Origin: Microvirga arvi
GTDB lineage: Bacteria > Pseudomonadota > Alphaproteobacteria > Rhizobiales > Beijerinckiaceae
Reading direction: 5' to 3'
Length of the DNA: 64,000 bases
Assembly (NCBI RefSeq): GCF_016892765.1
Contig: NZ_JAFEMD010000025.1
Span: 21,125-85,124, forward strand
Below, in pieces: positions 47,386 through 56,037 of this stretch. The notes below the pieces were generated by a model, which worked only from the letters and a program-made list of their open reading frames with translations, had not been told where the DNA came from and did not search any database. The number at the start of each line of letters is the position of its first letter. The first letter of the stretch is position 1. Position numbers and translations under genes: made by a program.

Positions 47386-48453
47386 TTAATCGTCGGGTTT
47401 GACAATTCCCGTGCGCCGCTTGTCCAGTTCGTCCGCGAATCCTTCCGCAACGCCGCGCATCGTCCGCCGCATGTCCGCGCCCTTGGTGTAGCGCCGGACC
47501 ATGTCCGTCGTCTCCTGCCCGAGCGCATCGGCGATCGCGCGGTCATTGTGGCCCATCTCCCGCAGGATCACAGCCACCGTGTGCCACAGGCCATAGAGGG
47601 TGAGTCCTTTGCCGATCCTGCCCTCCTTCTCCAGCTTGATCCGCACCTTGCTCCAGGAGGCCCGGAAGCCGTCGATCGTCCATGGGTGGCCGTGGGAGTT
47701 CGCGCAGAGCGTCGCGGCCTGGTGCTCGGGAGCGTTGGCCAAGATCTCCGCAAGCGGTGCCGGAACCGGCCAGAAGACATCCGCGCCGGTCTTCGACCGC
47801 CTCGTGACGATCTCGCCGCCGCGATAGGCTTCGCGCGGGAGCTTCAGCACGTCCACGGGTGCCATGCCGGTGAACATCATGAGCGCGATGCCCGGCTTCA
47901 TGTGTGCCGGAACGGCATCGAGCACCGCATGGCGTTCCGCGTCGGTCCAGGGGCGGTTCGCGGCGGGTAGGGAGCGCGGGCGACGGATATCTTCGACCTC
48001 GGACGCGGGGTTCGAATCTATGTGATTGCGTTGCGCGCCCCAGGCGAAGAGCCCGGAAAGACGAACCCTCACGTCGTTGGCGAACTTCCATCCCTTGCTT
48101 CGGGCCTTGTCGCGGATCTTGATCACCGCCGGCTTGTCGAAGCGTGCCAGCGGAAAGTCGGCAATCGTTTGCAGGTAATCGAAATGCCTTTGATATGTCT
48201 CCTTGGTGCGCGGGGCCAAATCGCGAAAGTCGTAGCTATCCCGGTACAACGCGATCAGCATGCCAAGGGTGCCGGGCTTCTCGGCCTTCTTGGCAATGCG
48301 AGCCGTGATCCTGTCGCATTCGGCGAAGAACTCGGCGGATCCGAGCGGCGCCTTCCTGAGGTCGATGCGGGCACGTGTCTTGCGGTGATAGCAGCGCCAC
48401 GTGCCATGGCGATCCTTGAAGATCTGGAAGCCCTTCACGCGAACGACGGTCAT
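47386..48453 (-). CDS. Phage/island-type tyrosine integrase, catalytically altered
   Basis: A 355-residue tyrosine-recombinase-fold protein. The N-terminal part (residues about 60-150) is the SAM-like core-binding domain; the C-terminal part is the catalytic fold. The lysine K221 in RRSKTG and the nucleophile Y322 in RRYTKG are present. The usual HxxR reads Y287-G-L-W290, and the later His is Q313 (ALGQET). The first Arg position reads TGMAPVD, without Arg. The Tyr and Gln changes may be normal in its subgroup; Trp in place of the HxxR arginine is not expected. Position next to the tRNA 3' end marks it as the island integrase. It overlaps the excisionase-like gene by 4 bases. Confidence 0.88.
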   Translation of the reverse strand: MTVVRVKGFQIFKDRHGTWRCYHRKTRARIDLRKAPLGSAEFFAECDRITARIAKKAEKPGTLGMLIALYRDSYDFRDLAPRTKETYQRHFDYLQTIADFPLARFDKPAVIKIRDKARSKGWKFANDVRVRLSGLFAWGAQRNHIDSNPASEVEDIRRPRSLPAANRPWTDAERHAVLDAVPAHMKPGIALMMFTGMAPVDVLKLPREAYRGGEIVTRRSKTGADVFWPVPAPLAEILANAPEHQAATLCANSHGHPWTIDGFRASWSKVRIKLEKEGRIGKGLTLYGLWHTVAVILREMGHNDRAIADALGQETTDMVRRYTKGADMRRTMRGVAEGFADELDKRRTGIVKPDD

Positions 48454-48680
48454 CCAAGTCTCCCGATGATATCGTCAGCATCGAAGTCCCCTTTCAGGCT
48501 GTCGATCCAGCGGTCGAGATCCTTCACGTCCCAGAGACGGTCTCCATCGATCATCTCCAGGGGTTGCACCGGACATTGCGCCTCGAACTTCTTGAGCGGG
48601 CGGCGGCAGTAGTTCGCGGCCTCTGCCTTCGTGAGAAGGCGATACGGTTGAAGGCGAAGGTTGAGGGTGGCTGTAGGCAT
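48450..48680 (-). CDS. Excisionase-like small DNA-binding protein
   Basis: A 76-residue protein with a winged-helix/excisionase-like pattern: LLTKAEAANYCRRPLKKFEAQ followed by a short wing and DRLWDVKDLDRWIDSLKG. It lies directly upstream of the integrase, and its stop overlaps the integrase ATG (48450-48453), so the two are co-translated. The likely role is to bend att DNA and steer excision; alternatively it regulates the integrase. A GAGG box precedes the ATG. Confidence 0.72.
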   Translation of the reverse strand: MPTATLNLRLQPYRLLTKAEAANYCRRPLKKFEAQCPVQPLEMIDGDRLWDVKDLDRWIDSLKGDFDADDIIGRLG

Positions 48681-49075
48681 GACATTACCTCACAGATCAC
48701 TGGGATTTCGCTTGCCGCCGAGACTGGATTCCTCTGGCGGTGATGATTTCGCTGCCGGCTGCGATCTACGCCCTGGACAACCCGACCTGCGGGTGGCACC
48801 ACTTTCGGCACGAGCGACGATGGCCTTCGTGGGTCGGTGGGTTGATTCATCACGAATCCTCCCGTTGCCGCAGGCGCTGGCCTGCGGCTGAATCCCTCGA
48901 TGCGGGGACCGCTGCTCGATACTTGAAGGTTTCGCCGGCCTGGTGCCGGATCCCGCGCAGCTTAAATCCTCCATTCTTGGCAGCCCGGGTCGCCTTTTGT
49001 CGCATCGGGCAGAAAGGACTCGACAGGCCTGTCGGCGGTGGATGTCGATTCGAGGCCTCTGATCGCTCCGTCGCC
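48681..49075. other. Unassigned 395-base region between excisionase-like and AAA+ protease genes
   Basis: No clear gene. On the minus strand there is a possible chain of small ORFs: a 51-codon Lys/Arg-rich ORF (49005 to 48850) whose TGA overlaps the ATG of a second ORF at 48850 in a TGATG junction; a GGAGG box lies about 7 bases before that ATG. The second ORF runs to 48551 in another frame across the excisionase-like gene. They may be leader peptides or chance. Confidence 0.3.
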
Positions 49076-51070
49076 TCATGCCGGGCCTCCTTCTCCGGCG
49101 TCCGGTGGAGGGACAGGGTCACTGCCGCCCGCCAGTACGATGTCGAGGATCTCGCCGCGGGAGGCGGAACCGCACGCCTCAAGCATCTGGGCGAGGGCAT
49201 CGAGGGCAGGTCCGTTCGCTTCCAGCATCGTCCTCGCACGGTCGCGGCACTTGGCGAGCGTTCGGTTTACCGTACGTCGCAGGGAAGGATCCGACCGAAG
49301 CCGATCGAGGAGTTCCGCGTCGTCGGCGGGCGCCAGGTAGGCAATATTCCTGCCGAAGCCGACCGATGCCTCCATCGCCGCCGCGAGCATCGTCGCCTGG
49401 TGGAGGTCGCTGCGGTCCGATCCGCCCGCCCCTTCGGTATGCTCCCCGAGCACGATCTCCTCGGCTGCCATCCCCGCGAGTAGTCCCACGATCTCGGCGA
49501 GGTAGGCAAGACGCGTCCGCATGACGCCCCCGACGCGATGGCAGGCCGTCACCCCGGCGGCACCATCGACCGACACCTCGCGGAACACGCGCACCTGCGT
49601 GGGCACCTTGCCGGCGGCGAGCGACAGCAGGGTGCCGATCACCGCATGCCCGGCCTCGTGGATGCAGGCGCGGCGGAAATCCGCGTCGGACAGGCGAAGC
49701 CGCGTCGGCAGAGCGACACCGAGGTCGCCAATTGCGAGAGGCCGCCGCTCACTGCGTGCCCTGCGCCGGGCATTGCGCACCACCTGCTCGATCACGGCGC
49801 CGGAGGCGCCCTCCAGCCGCTCCGCCGCGTCCGACAGGTCCGCGTCCGCGAGATCATCGCCGAGATGGTGGCGCAGGATCCCCTTGCGCGCTTCCGTGTC
49901 CGGCAGGGGAATGACGACGTGGCGGTCGAGGCGCCCCGGGCGCCGGATCGCGGCGTCGATCTTGTCGGGCAGGTTCGTAGCGCCGACGACGACGACGCCC
50001 TCGCGCCCCTCGGCCCCATCGAGGCACTCCAGGAAGGCATTGATGACCTCGCGGCAGTACTGCTCATGCTCTCCCGATAGCGTCTCGCGGTCGCCGAACG
50101 CATCGATCTCGTCGACGAACAGAATGCAGGGCGCGTCCTTCTTTGCATCCTCGAAAGCCCCGCGCATCGCCTTCAGGAGATCGTCGAGATGCCCCTTGGC
50201 CTGCCAGCGCGCGAGCGAATGCACGTGGATCGGCACCATGCAGGTGCTGGCCAGAGCGCGCGCGAAGGTCGTCTTGCCCGTGCCAGGCGGGCCGCTGACC
50301 AGGATACCGCGATCCATGTCGGCCCACGTGAGCCGCCCGGCCCTGTAGTCCGCGAAGTCCCGCGCCATCGACTGGCCCCATTCCGCCGCCTCGCCGAGCC
50401 CGTGCAGGTCGTCGAGCGTCGGGTGCTCGCGGCGTTGGCGTGCCGTGACCGGAGCGGCAGCCGCTCCGTCCTTGAACCGCCGCAGCCGTCGCACGACCTG
50501 ACCGAGGCTTCTCCCCGGCTTGACCAACATGCCGATGGTCTGGAGCGGCAGCCCGAGCGCGGCATCGATCAAATCACCCGGCGGCTTGCTGCCGAACACG
50601 GCGTGCAAGGCTCCCTCGAGTGCCCGCACGTCGACCAGGTCAGGCGTCACGATCGCGTCCGCCGCTACGCGGAAGACCGTTGGGAAGTCGGCCGGATCCC
50701 CTGCGACGGCGACGACCCGCGCACGGGATGCGAGTGTCGCCCGCACGGCGTCCTCGGCCGCCTTCGGGCGCTTTGGCTTGCTGTCGAACTCGACGACTTC
50801 GAACGCATCGTCGAACCTGTCGAATTCGTTGGCGAGCGCGTCATGCGACAGGGTGCGGAGCATGGCCCTCGCCGCCTCGACGAAGTCCGGCCTGTCCTGG
50901 GGATGGGGCACCACGAGGCCGACGATGCAGGGCTGTCCCCGCAGCACGTGGTGCAGGCCCGCCCGTCGCAGGGCGCGGACGATGAGGTTGCGCGCGGCAG
51001 TCCGGCCGACGTCCCGGGGACGGCGCACGGTCTCCGTGCGCCGCGAGGTTGAGGTGAATGTCGAGGTCAT
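49076..51070 (-). CDS. Soluble FtsH-like AAA+ ATPase with M41-type zinc metalloprotease domain
   Basis: A 664-residue protein combining an AAA+ module and a peptidase-M41-like module. Walker A GPPGTGKT is at residues 260-267, Walker B ILFVDEID at 316-323, and the second region of homology ends RRPGRLDR at 376-383. The zinc motif HEAGH is at 471-475, and SDLHQAT downstream supplies the third ligand Asp, as in FtsH. Unlike FtsH it has no membrane segments; instead there is an N-terminal domain of about 220 residues of unknown type. The ATG at 51070 has a perfect AAGGAGG seven bases upstream. It is the third gene of an island operon. Confidence 0.88.
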   Translation of the reverse strand: MTSTFTSTSRRTETVRRPRDVGRTAARNLIVRALRRAGLHHVLRGQPCIVGLVVPHPQDRPDFVEAARAMLRTLSHDALANEFDRFDDAFEVVEFDSKPKRPKAAEDAVRATLASRARVVAVAGDPADFPTVFRVAADAIVTPDLVDVRALEGALHAVFGSKPPGDLIDAALGLPLQTIGMLVKPGRSLGQVVRRLRRFKDGAAAAPVTARQRREHPTLDDLHGLGEAAEWGQSMARDFADYRAGRLTWADMDRGILVSGPPGTGKTTFARALASTCMVPIHVHSLARWQAKGHLDDLLKAMRGAFEDAKKDAPCILFVDEIDAFGDRETLSGEHEQYCREVINAFLECLDGAEGREGVVVVGATNLPDKIDAAIRRPGRLDRHVVIPLPDTEARKGILRHHLGDDLADADLSDAAERLEGASGAVIEQVVRNARRRARSERRPLAIGDLGVALPTRLRLSDADFRRACIHEAGHAVIGTLLSLAAGKVPTQVRVFREVSVDGAAGVTACHRVGGVMRTRLAYLAEIVGLLAGMAAEEIVLGEHTEGAGGSDRSDLHQATMLAAAMEASVGFGRNIAYLAPADDAELLDRLRSDPSLRRTVNRTLAKCRDRARTMLEANGPALDALAQMLEACGSASRGEILDIVLAGGSDPVPPPDAGEGGPA

Positions 51071-51094
51071 GGTCGGTCCTCCTTGAGGCATGCG

Positions 51095-51436
51095 TCAGAG
51101 GAGGTCCGGGTTGAAGTTGTCGGCGGCCTGCCCGAGGGCGTAGAAACGGGACAGCGTTCGCGCGTAGCCGAGGCTCGGCGCCAGAATCCAGAGACCCGTG
51201 GTGACGCCCGGCCGGCCGTCGCCGATCGTCGGATGGTTGAACATGATCCCGGTCAGGCACGGATCGGGGCGCGTGATGCCCTGCCAGTCGTGAATTGTCG
51301 GACACGACGCAAGCAGGGCCTTGCCGGGATGCTTGCCCCGGCGGATGTTGTCGAGATCCCGCAGAAGACCGCGCAACCGGATGATTTCGGCCTCGAGCTG
51401 GGGTGCCGGGCCATCGTTCTTGATGATGAAGGGCAT
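51095..51436 (-). CDS. DUF6634-type small protein
   Basis: A 113-residue protein starting MPFIIKNDGPAPQLEAEIIR, with RLRGLLRDLDNIRRGKHPGKALL, then PCLTGIMFNHPTIGDG and LWILAPSLGYARTLSRFYALG. This matches my recollection of DUF6634, a family of unknown function. The assignment is tentative. The ATG at 51436 is preferred since the upstream in-frame sequence is Arg/Pro-rich without family character. It lies between the TnsA-like and the AAA+ protease genes, all on the minus strand, with 24 bases to the latter start, so it is likely a partner or adaptor of the protease. Confidence 0.6.
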   Translation of the reverse strand: MPFIIKNDGPAPQLEAEIIRLRGLLRDLDNIRRGKHPGKALLASCPTIHDWQGITRPDPCLTGIMFNHPTIGDGRPGVTTGLWILAPSLGYARTLSRFYALGQAADNFNPDLL

Positions 51437-51507
51437 AGGACATGCTCCGTCGTTCCTGGTCCCGAGGGGTTCGAGCCGGACGACTTGGTTGGTTTGAAAC
51501 GGAAGGT

Positions 51508-52152
51508 TCAGTCGTGGAAGCGGGAGACGCGCGTCTCTGGTCCGATCCGGGCCCCGTCGAGGTCTATGTCGACGAAGCGGCGCAGGGCCATGGCGGCGAT
51601 CGCGCCTATCGGGTCGCGTCCGTCGCGGATGACCTGCATGCACGCGGCGAGCGGCATCGGTCCCTGCTCATCGAGCAGTGTCAGGAGACGAACGCGGTCT
51701 CCGAGCGACACGTGGGAGTTGGCGTAGCGCAGGAGATCGCGGGCATTGTCGAGACGAAAGCCTTCGACAAAGTCCGACCCCGTCAGGATTTCATGTCGAC
51801 AGCCTAATGGGAGCGATACTTCCGCAAGCAACTGCGCTTGAGCGGCTTCGCCGTTTGATGGCAAAACATCGATCAGCGTCGTGCCGGAACCCCGTGTGAC
51901 CGCGAAATCCGGGACGTGCGTTCCTTGCGCGTGATGCAGGACCAGTGGGAGGCATGTCCACGTGATCACCGTAGGATCGACATCGAGCAGGCATCCGAAA
52001 TCACGCGCCGCTTGATGCCGGAACATCGGTCGTCCTTCGCAACGTACGGTGCCGCGTGGATTGAAGGAGAGTGCCGAGGTCTCTTCGCGGATGCGGGCCA
52101 GGACATCGAGACCGTCGTCGATGCCGATGGCAAAAGATTGGGAGATTGGCAT
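51508..52152 (-). CDS. TnsA-like endonuclease-fold protein with degenerate active site
   Basis: A 214-residue protein. Residues about 50-110 resemble the TnsA N-terminal nuclease fold: DFGCLLDVDPTVITW, then THVPDFAVTRGSGTTLIDVLPS. The Asp of PDF is present, but the usual lysine following the beta strand (EVK or QVK in TnsA) is replaced (IDVLP). The C-terminal half (RLLTLLDEQGPMPLAACMQVI, ALRRFVDIDLDGARIGPETRV) is a winged-helix segment typical of the TnsA C-terminus. So it is TnsA-derived or TnsA-like and probably not catalytic. No TnsB, TnsC or TnsD genes are nearby. It is the first gene of the island operon. Confidence 0.65.
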   Translation of the reverse strand: MPISQSFAIGIDDGLDVLARIREETSALSFNPRGTVRCEGRPMFRHQAARDFGCLLDVDPTVITWTCLPLVLHHAQGTHVPDFAVTRGSGTTLIDVLPSNGEAAQAQLLAEVSLPLGCRHEILTGSDFVEGFRLDNARDLLRYANSHVSLGDRVRLLTLLDEQGPMPLAACMQVIRDGRDPIGAIAAMALRRFVDIDLDGARIGPETRVSRFHD

Positions 52153-52218
52153 GGTTACGCTCGTCCCATTGTGGACGGTGGATGCCGTCGCGTGAACCGA
52201 TAGGGCGGGTTCGGGAAG

Positions 52219-52311
52219 TCAGCGTATGGAGGCTATTCGGGTACCGCGCAGGCAGACCGTGCGCTGAAAGCGCAATCCGGTATCAGCAATATATGCGGGA
52301 GCCTTGGTCAT
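52219..52311 (-). CDS. Putative leaderless 30-codon small ORF
   Basis: An ATG at 52309-52311 opens a 30-residue frame (starts MTKAPAYIADTGLRFQR) ending with TGA at 52219. It begins 7 bases downstream of a canonical -10 box, so a transcript would start at or next to its ATG, the arrangement of leaderless genes. It is too short to test by composition. It may be a leader peptide for the operon or chance. Confidence 0.3.
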   Translation of the reverse strand: MTKAPAYIADTGLRFQRTVCLRGTRIASIR

Positions 52312-52318
52312 GCAGGAA

Positions 52319-52347
52319 CAAATAGAAAACATGGCCAAGCTTGTCAA
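52319..52347 (-). promoter_or_regulatory. Canonical sigma-70 promoter of the island operon
   Basis: On the minus strand, TTGACA (52347 to 52342) is followed after exactly 17 bases by TATTTG (52324 to 52319). The -35 box is perfect and the -10 matches at four of six positions. It lies in an AT-rich gap about 170 bases before the TnsA-like ATG, in the right orientation to drive the three-gene unit. Confidence 0.65.
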
Positions 52348-52452
52348 TGTGCTATTCGCTACCCCTTTCGAGGTCCGCCGGGGCATCAGCTTGACCGATT
52401 AAATGCGGCACGGGCACGGTGCCTGGAATTGAGGAGGCATCGATTTGCACGT

Positions 52453-55400
52453 CTAGCCCTGGGTTAAGCGGAGAAGACGCTTGTATCGCATGTCATCTGC
52501 TACAGCGGGGACCAGAGCCCGGATTTCGGCGAGCCAGTCAGCGAGATCGTAGGGTACCACTGCGGGACTTGGGCCGAGAGCAGCATCCAGCAAGTCGAGC
52601 GCTCCGCTCCAATCCTCCGCGGCTGCCTTGCGCCGTTCGCTGCTGTCGGGAAGCAGTTGCCCTTCATCCGTCTTCCGCCGCTCTCCGAAGTACAAGAAAA
52701 GTGTGTCCACGTCCCAGAGCTCAAAGGGAACGATCAGGGGAGCGATCGTTCGGACGCCCTCAGCGAAGGCTGCCCCAAGTAAGGCCGGAAGTCTCGCAAG
52801 GTGTTGTGAAAGTCCAGGATCCCTGAGAGCAACATCGAGCGGCCAACACTGATCGAAGAAGAGTTTCCCGGCCTGCTCCCAAGCCCGTGCCCGCTCCTCA
52901 AGCGGCTTACGCAGAAACCAGTCCCGAACGGCATCGGCAGCGGCCATACGCCCTTCGTCGCTCGTCTGCTGGAGAGCAGCTCTCAAGGCAGCCGGACCGA
53001 GGGCCGCTTCGTGTTCTCCTGCCAAGCGATCGAGGGTACGCCAGGCAAGCCGCGCAACGAGGTGGGCTACACCTTTGGTCGAGAGCCGGGCTAGTTTCGC
53101 CTCCCGAACCATTGCTGGCTCAAGGCGTCCATAGAGCTCGTCAGTCAAGGCCCGGCCATAAAGCGCGTGAAGGTCGAGGAGACTGAGGTCTGCCTCCCCC
53201 TCATCGTCCGTAATCGGCGTAAGCACGAGCTCGTCTGCGGCGCGCGGCATCAACGCGACAGCGACATGCGCCCACTCGGCCAGTCGTGCGGCAACCATCC
53301 TTCGCGCGTTGCCGACGGCCTTCAACAGCGTCGTCTCAATGTTGTTTGCCCGGTCGTAGATTATGTCGAAACGATCAGGTGCGCGGCGCACTCGGTCGAG
53401 AAGAGCCAATCCGACGAAGGTGACGTCACCAGCGGGCGTATTGTACGCCCGGCCAAACAGACGTTCGCCTTGGCTCGGTCCGAACCTCTCGTCAGAGCCA
53501 GTCTCGTCGATAAACAACACATGCCCGGCGAGGTGCTGCCACACATCCAGGATCAGAGCCTGATGGTCTGAGAGGAACGGCTCAATGATCTCGTCGCGAC
53601 CAACGATGCACTTCTCGAGCCACCGCACCGCGGCAGGCCCCAGCGCATCCAATGCCTCACCATGCATCCGGCCGAGCACATCCAAAACGGTGCGCTTCTG
53701 AACCAGGGAGGCCTCCTGCATGGCGTCGTCATCCGACAGCCGCTGGAGGACTCGCCGCCAAAGCTCGCCGTGCGCCGCGCTGTCCGGCGCTGACAGCAAC
53801 GCCGCCAGCGTTCGTTGGGGCTGCTGCCGCACAAAGGCGGCCGCATGATCGCTTTCGCCAAATCCACGATCAACTCCGGCCTCTTCCAGCGCTGCGACGA
53901 GTGCGGCGCCCTCTTTGTCCATAAATTCAGATGGGTCGCCCTCTGGCACGTACCAAGCGCGAACGCCGCCGGGCAGGAGGTCGTCGGTTGACAGGTTAAC
54001 GGCGTCACGGCCCGCACGTGCAGCCAGTTCATCAACCATCCGGCCGGCCTCCCCTGACAGCGGACCGCCCTTCTGTGCAATGGCCGAAAGCAATCGTGCC
54101 GCACGATCATGTTGCCAGGCTCGTTTTTCGTCGTCCGATCCTCTCGTCCATCCCGTGATCGGGGGACCTTGACGGAGGCGTTCCTCCAGACCAACCCGAT
54201 CACCCTCCGTCAGAGACCGCCAACGCGTCACGATCAGAAGCGTTGTCTCGGCAAACTTACCCCAAAGCTCCTCATCTCGACACGAGAGTAGCGTTTGTCC
54301 CACATCTGCGGCCGTGAAGACCTCGGCATGGCGCAAGGCATGTAGGTAAAGCCGTCGATATAGAGCCTCATCGCGTAGCCTCCATCCTTCGGCGATGCGG
54401 CGGGCCCGATCGGGATCAAGCGCGGCCAGCCGGTCCCAAGCCCCCGATATGACGCGCACGAGGGTGCGGTGATCCGAAGGGTATGGGTCAGGATCCGTAG
54501 CCTCGGCGGGATCAACGTCAGGACCGCTCCGCCAGTGAGTCTCCGTCGCGACCCGGTTGGTCAATCGGTGGAGTAAATCAGATGCTTCCTCCGTCCAGCC
54601 CATGAGGATGGCGAGACGGTATGCTGCATCCAGTTCTGCCTCGAGCGCCCGCAGGAGTAGCGCCAGCCACGAAGGGTTATCAGGGAGCGCGGCGACGATC
54701 TCCCTATGGTCGGGGTACGCACCCCAATGGATCGACCGGGAGGTCAGGCTTTGCGGATCGAACGATCCGGTTGCCTCCTCATCCTCCCCTCCTGCTGTCC
54801 ACCGCCAGGGCCGCTCCAGACGGAGTTGTGGCTGGAGAAAGCGAGCCAGTCGGTCTATGTCGCTGAGATCTGGTGTCTCACCGGACTTCAGTCGCTCGAC
54901 GAGGTCATAGGCGAATACGTCGGAGCGGCCGCGATCGGCATCTCGGACGGCGCGGGATAGGAGTGACCAGAACCGACGGCTTTCCGGATTCCAATCCTTG
55001 GATTGCCGCTCGATCAAGTCGTCCAGGATTGAGATCTCCTCAGACGAGAAGCCCGCAACGTGAGTGGAGCGGACCGCTTGGTCCTTTGCCTCCAAGCCAT
55101 CGGCCTCATCGTTGGGGGATCGCTTCCGTGGCGTAAGGCGGTCGACGGCCCACGCCATCGCGGCCGGTGTTTCAAGCTCGTCGAGCAACCATGCCTTGAG
55201 GCTACCGAGGTACGTGCCCATCTGAGGTTCGATGCTGGAATCGCCACCCGACCCGCGTTCCGATCCCGGCCGTGCGTCCTCGATGGCGCGGATCCAGGAA
55301 AAGTCCCCGCCCAGCTTCTTAAACAGCCTGCAATTCGCCGGTGACGTGAGCAGCAGTTCCAGTACCCCGCGTTCAGCGGACGATGCCTCGGTGTAGCTTC

Positions 55401-55863
55401 GCCCGATGACCTCTCGCAAGCGCCGCTCCGCCCAGCCCTGCGGATCAGTGACCCACGCTGCCCATTCTGCCAATGTGTCGTAGAGGTTCGCATGGGCGGG
55501 ATCGTCCTCATAGAGTAACGGCCTGATGCCCTTCGCCAGCCAGGCCTGTGTGACCTGTGCGCCGTCGGCCCCTGCGCTGTCGAACGCATAGATGGTTCTT
55601 AGGTCGCGAAACCGTCGGCGGTCGGCGCTGATCACATTCAGCAGGTACTTCAGCGGAGGATCCTCTGCCCCGTAGCCAACGAGGACAATGTGATAGCGCC
55701 GCACGAGATCGTAGAGAAACCTCGCAGCCCAGCCACTCCTGAGGTAGGCGTCTCCGAAATCCGCACCAGTGAGAACGAGATCAGTTTCCTCGATCGCTGG
55801 CGTCGCCCTCGGATCAGACAAGCGACCGTGCTCCTGGCGTATTCGGGTGCAGTCAATGATCAT
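52453..55863 (-). CDS. SIR2-like/DUF4020-type defence protein, N-terminally truncated (possible pseudogene)
   Basis: A 1136-codon open frame. Residues about 10-125 match the second half of a SIR2-like domain: HGRLSDP with the presumed catalytic His at residue 13, LVLTGADFGDAYLRSGWAARF, and IVLVGYGAEDPPLKYLL. The rest is a long helical region ending in a DUF4020-like C-terminus (EGVRTIAPLIVPFELWDVDTLF). Intact relatives have some 150 more N-terminal residues with the NAD-binding GAGxS motif. Here the frame upstream of the first start is open for only 51 codons and that stretch does not resemble SIR2. Large SIR2 proteins of this kind are anti-phage NADases; this copy likely lacks NAD binding. 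The body has no internal stop, so the loss may be recent. Confidence 0.78.
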   Translation of the reverse strand: MIIDCTRIRQEHGRLSDPRATPAIEETDLVLTGADFGDAYLRSGWAARFLYDLVRRYHIVLVGYGAEDPPLKYLLNVISADRRRFRDLRTIYAFDSAGADGAQVTQAWLAKGIRPLLYEDDPAHANLYDTLAEWAAWVTDPQGWAERRLREVIGRSYTEASSAERGVLELLLTSPANCRLFKKLGGDFSWIRAIEDARPGSERGSGGDSSIEPQMGTYLGSLKAWLLDELETPAAMAWAVDRLTPRKRSPNDEADGLEAKDQAVRSTHVAGFSSEEISILDDLIERQSKDWNPESRRFWSLLSRAVRDADRGRSDVFAYDLVERLKSGETPDLSDIDRLARFLQPQLRLERPWRWTAGGEDEEATGSFDPQSLTSRSIHWGAYPDHREIVAALPDNPSWLALLLRALEAELDAAYRLAILMGWTEEASDLLHRLTNRVATETHWRSGPDVDPAEATDPDPYPSDHRTLVRVISGAWDRLAALDPDRARRIAEGWRLRDEALYRRLYLHALRHAEVFTAADVGQTLLSCRDEELWGKFAETTLLIVTRWRSLTEGDRVGLEERLRQGPPITGWTRGSDDEKRAWQHDRAARLLSAIAQKGGPLSGEAGRMVDELAARAGRDAVNLSTDDLLPGGVRAWYVPEGDPSEFMDKEGAALVAALEEAGVDRGFGESDHAAAFVRQQPQRTLAALLSAPDSAAHGELWRRVLQRLSDDDAMQEASLVQKRTVLDVLGRMHGEALDALGPAAVRWLEKCIVGRDEIIEPFLSDHQALILDVWQHLAGHVLFIDETGSDERFGPSQGERLFGRAYNTPAGDVTFVGLALLDRVRRAPDRFDIIYDRANNIETTLLKAVGNARRMVAARLAEWAHVAVALMPRAADELVLTPITDDEGEADLSLLDLHALYGRALTDELYGRLEPAMVREAKLARLSTKGVAHLVARLAWRTLDRLAGEHEAALGPAALRAALQQTSDEGRMAAADAVRDWFLRKPLEERARAWEQAGKLFFDQCWPLDVALRDPGLSQHLARLPALLGAAFAEGVRTIAPLIVPFELWDVDTLFLYFGERRKTDEGQLLPDSSERRKAAAEDWSGALDLLDAALGPSPAVVPYDLADWLAEIRALVPAVADDMRYKRLLRLTQG

Positions 55864-56037
55864 GGACAGGCCGTGTTCCCCGGCAGCGCCTCGCCCGGAC
55901 GATCCAGGCGTGCCGGACCGCGATCTGAAATCCTTCGCGCTCGGGCCGCGTGAACCCGTGACTGTCCTTGCGCTGCTGCAACGAAACGTGGATCCTCGTG
56001 TGTCTTCCTGTTCCGACTATGCAACGAGGAGTCCGGA

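Larger units (their letters stand above)
52153..52452. other. Intergenic region before the TnsA-like gene
   Basis: The 300 bases include the promoter and small ORF described above, and the 3' side of the SIR2-type gene. The stretch near 52280-52360 is clearly more AT-rich than its neighbours. No terminator for the SIR2-type gene was recognised. Confidence 0.5.

Noticed and set aside
55864..56037. Missing N-terminus of the SIR2-type protein or a second tRNA-end repeat
   Set aside because: The frame closes at 56017-56019, the translated stretch does not resemble SIR2, and no copy of the tRNA-Arg 3' end is visible here.
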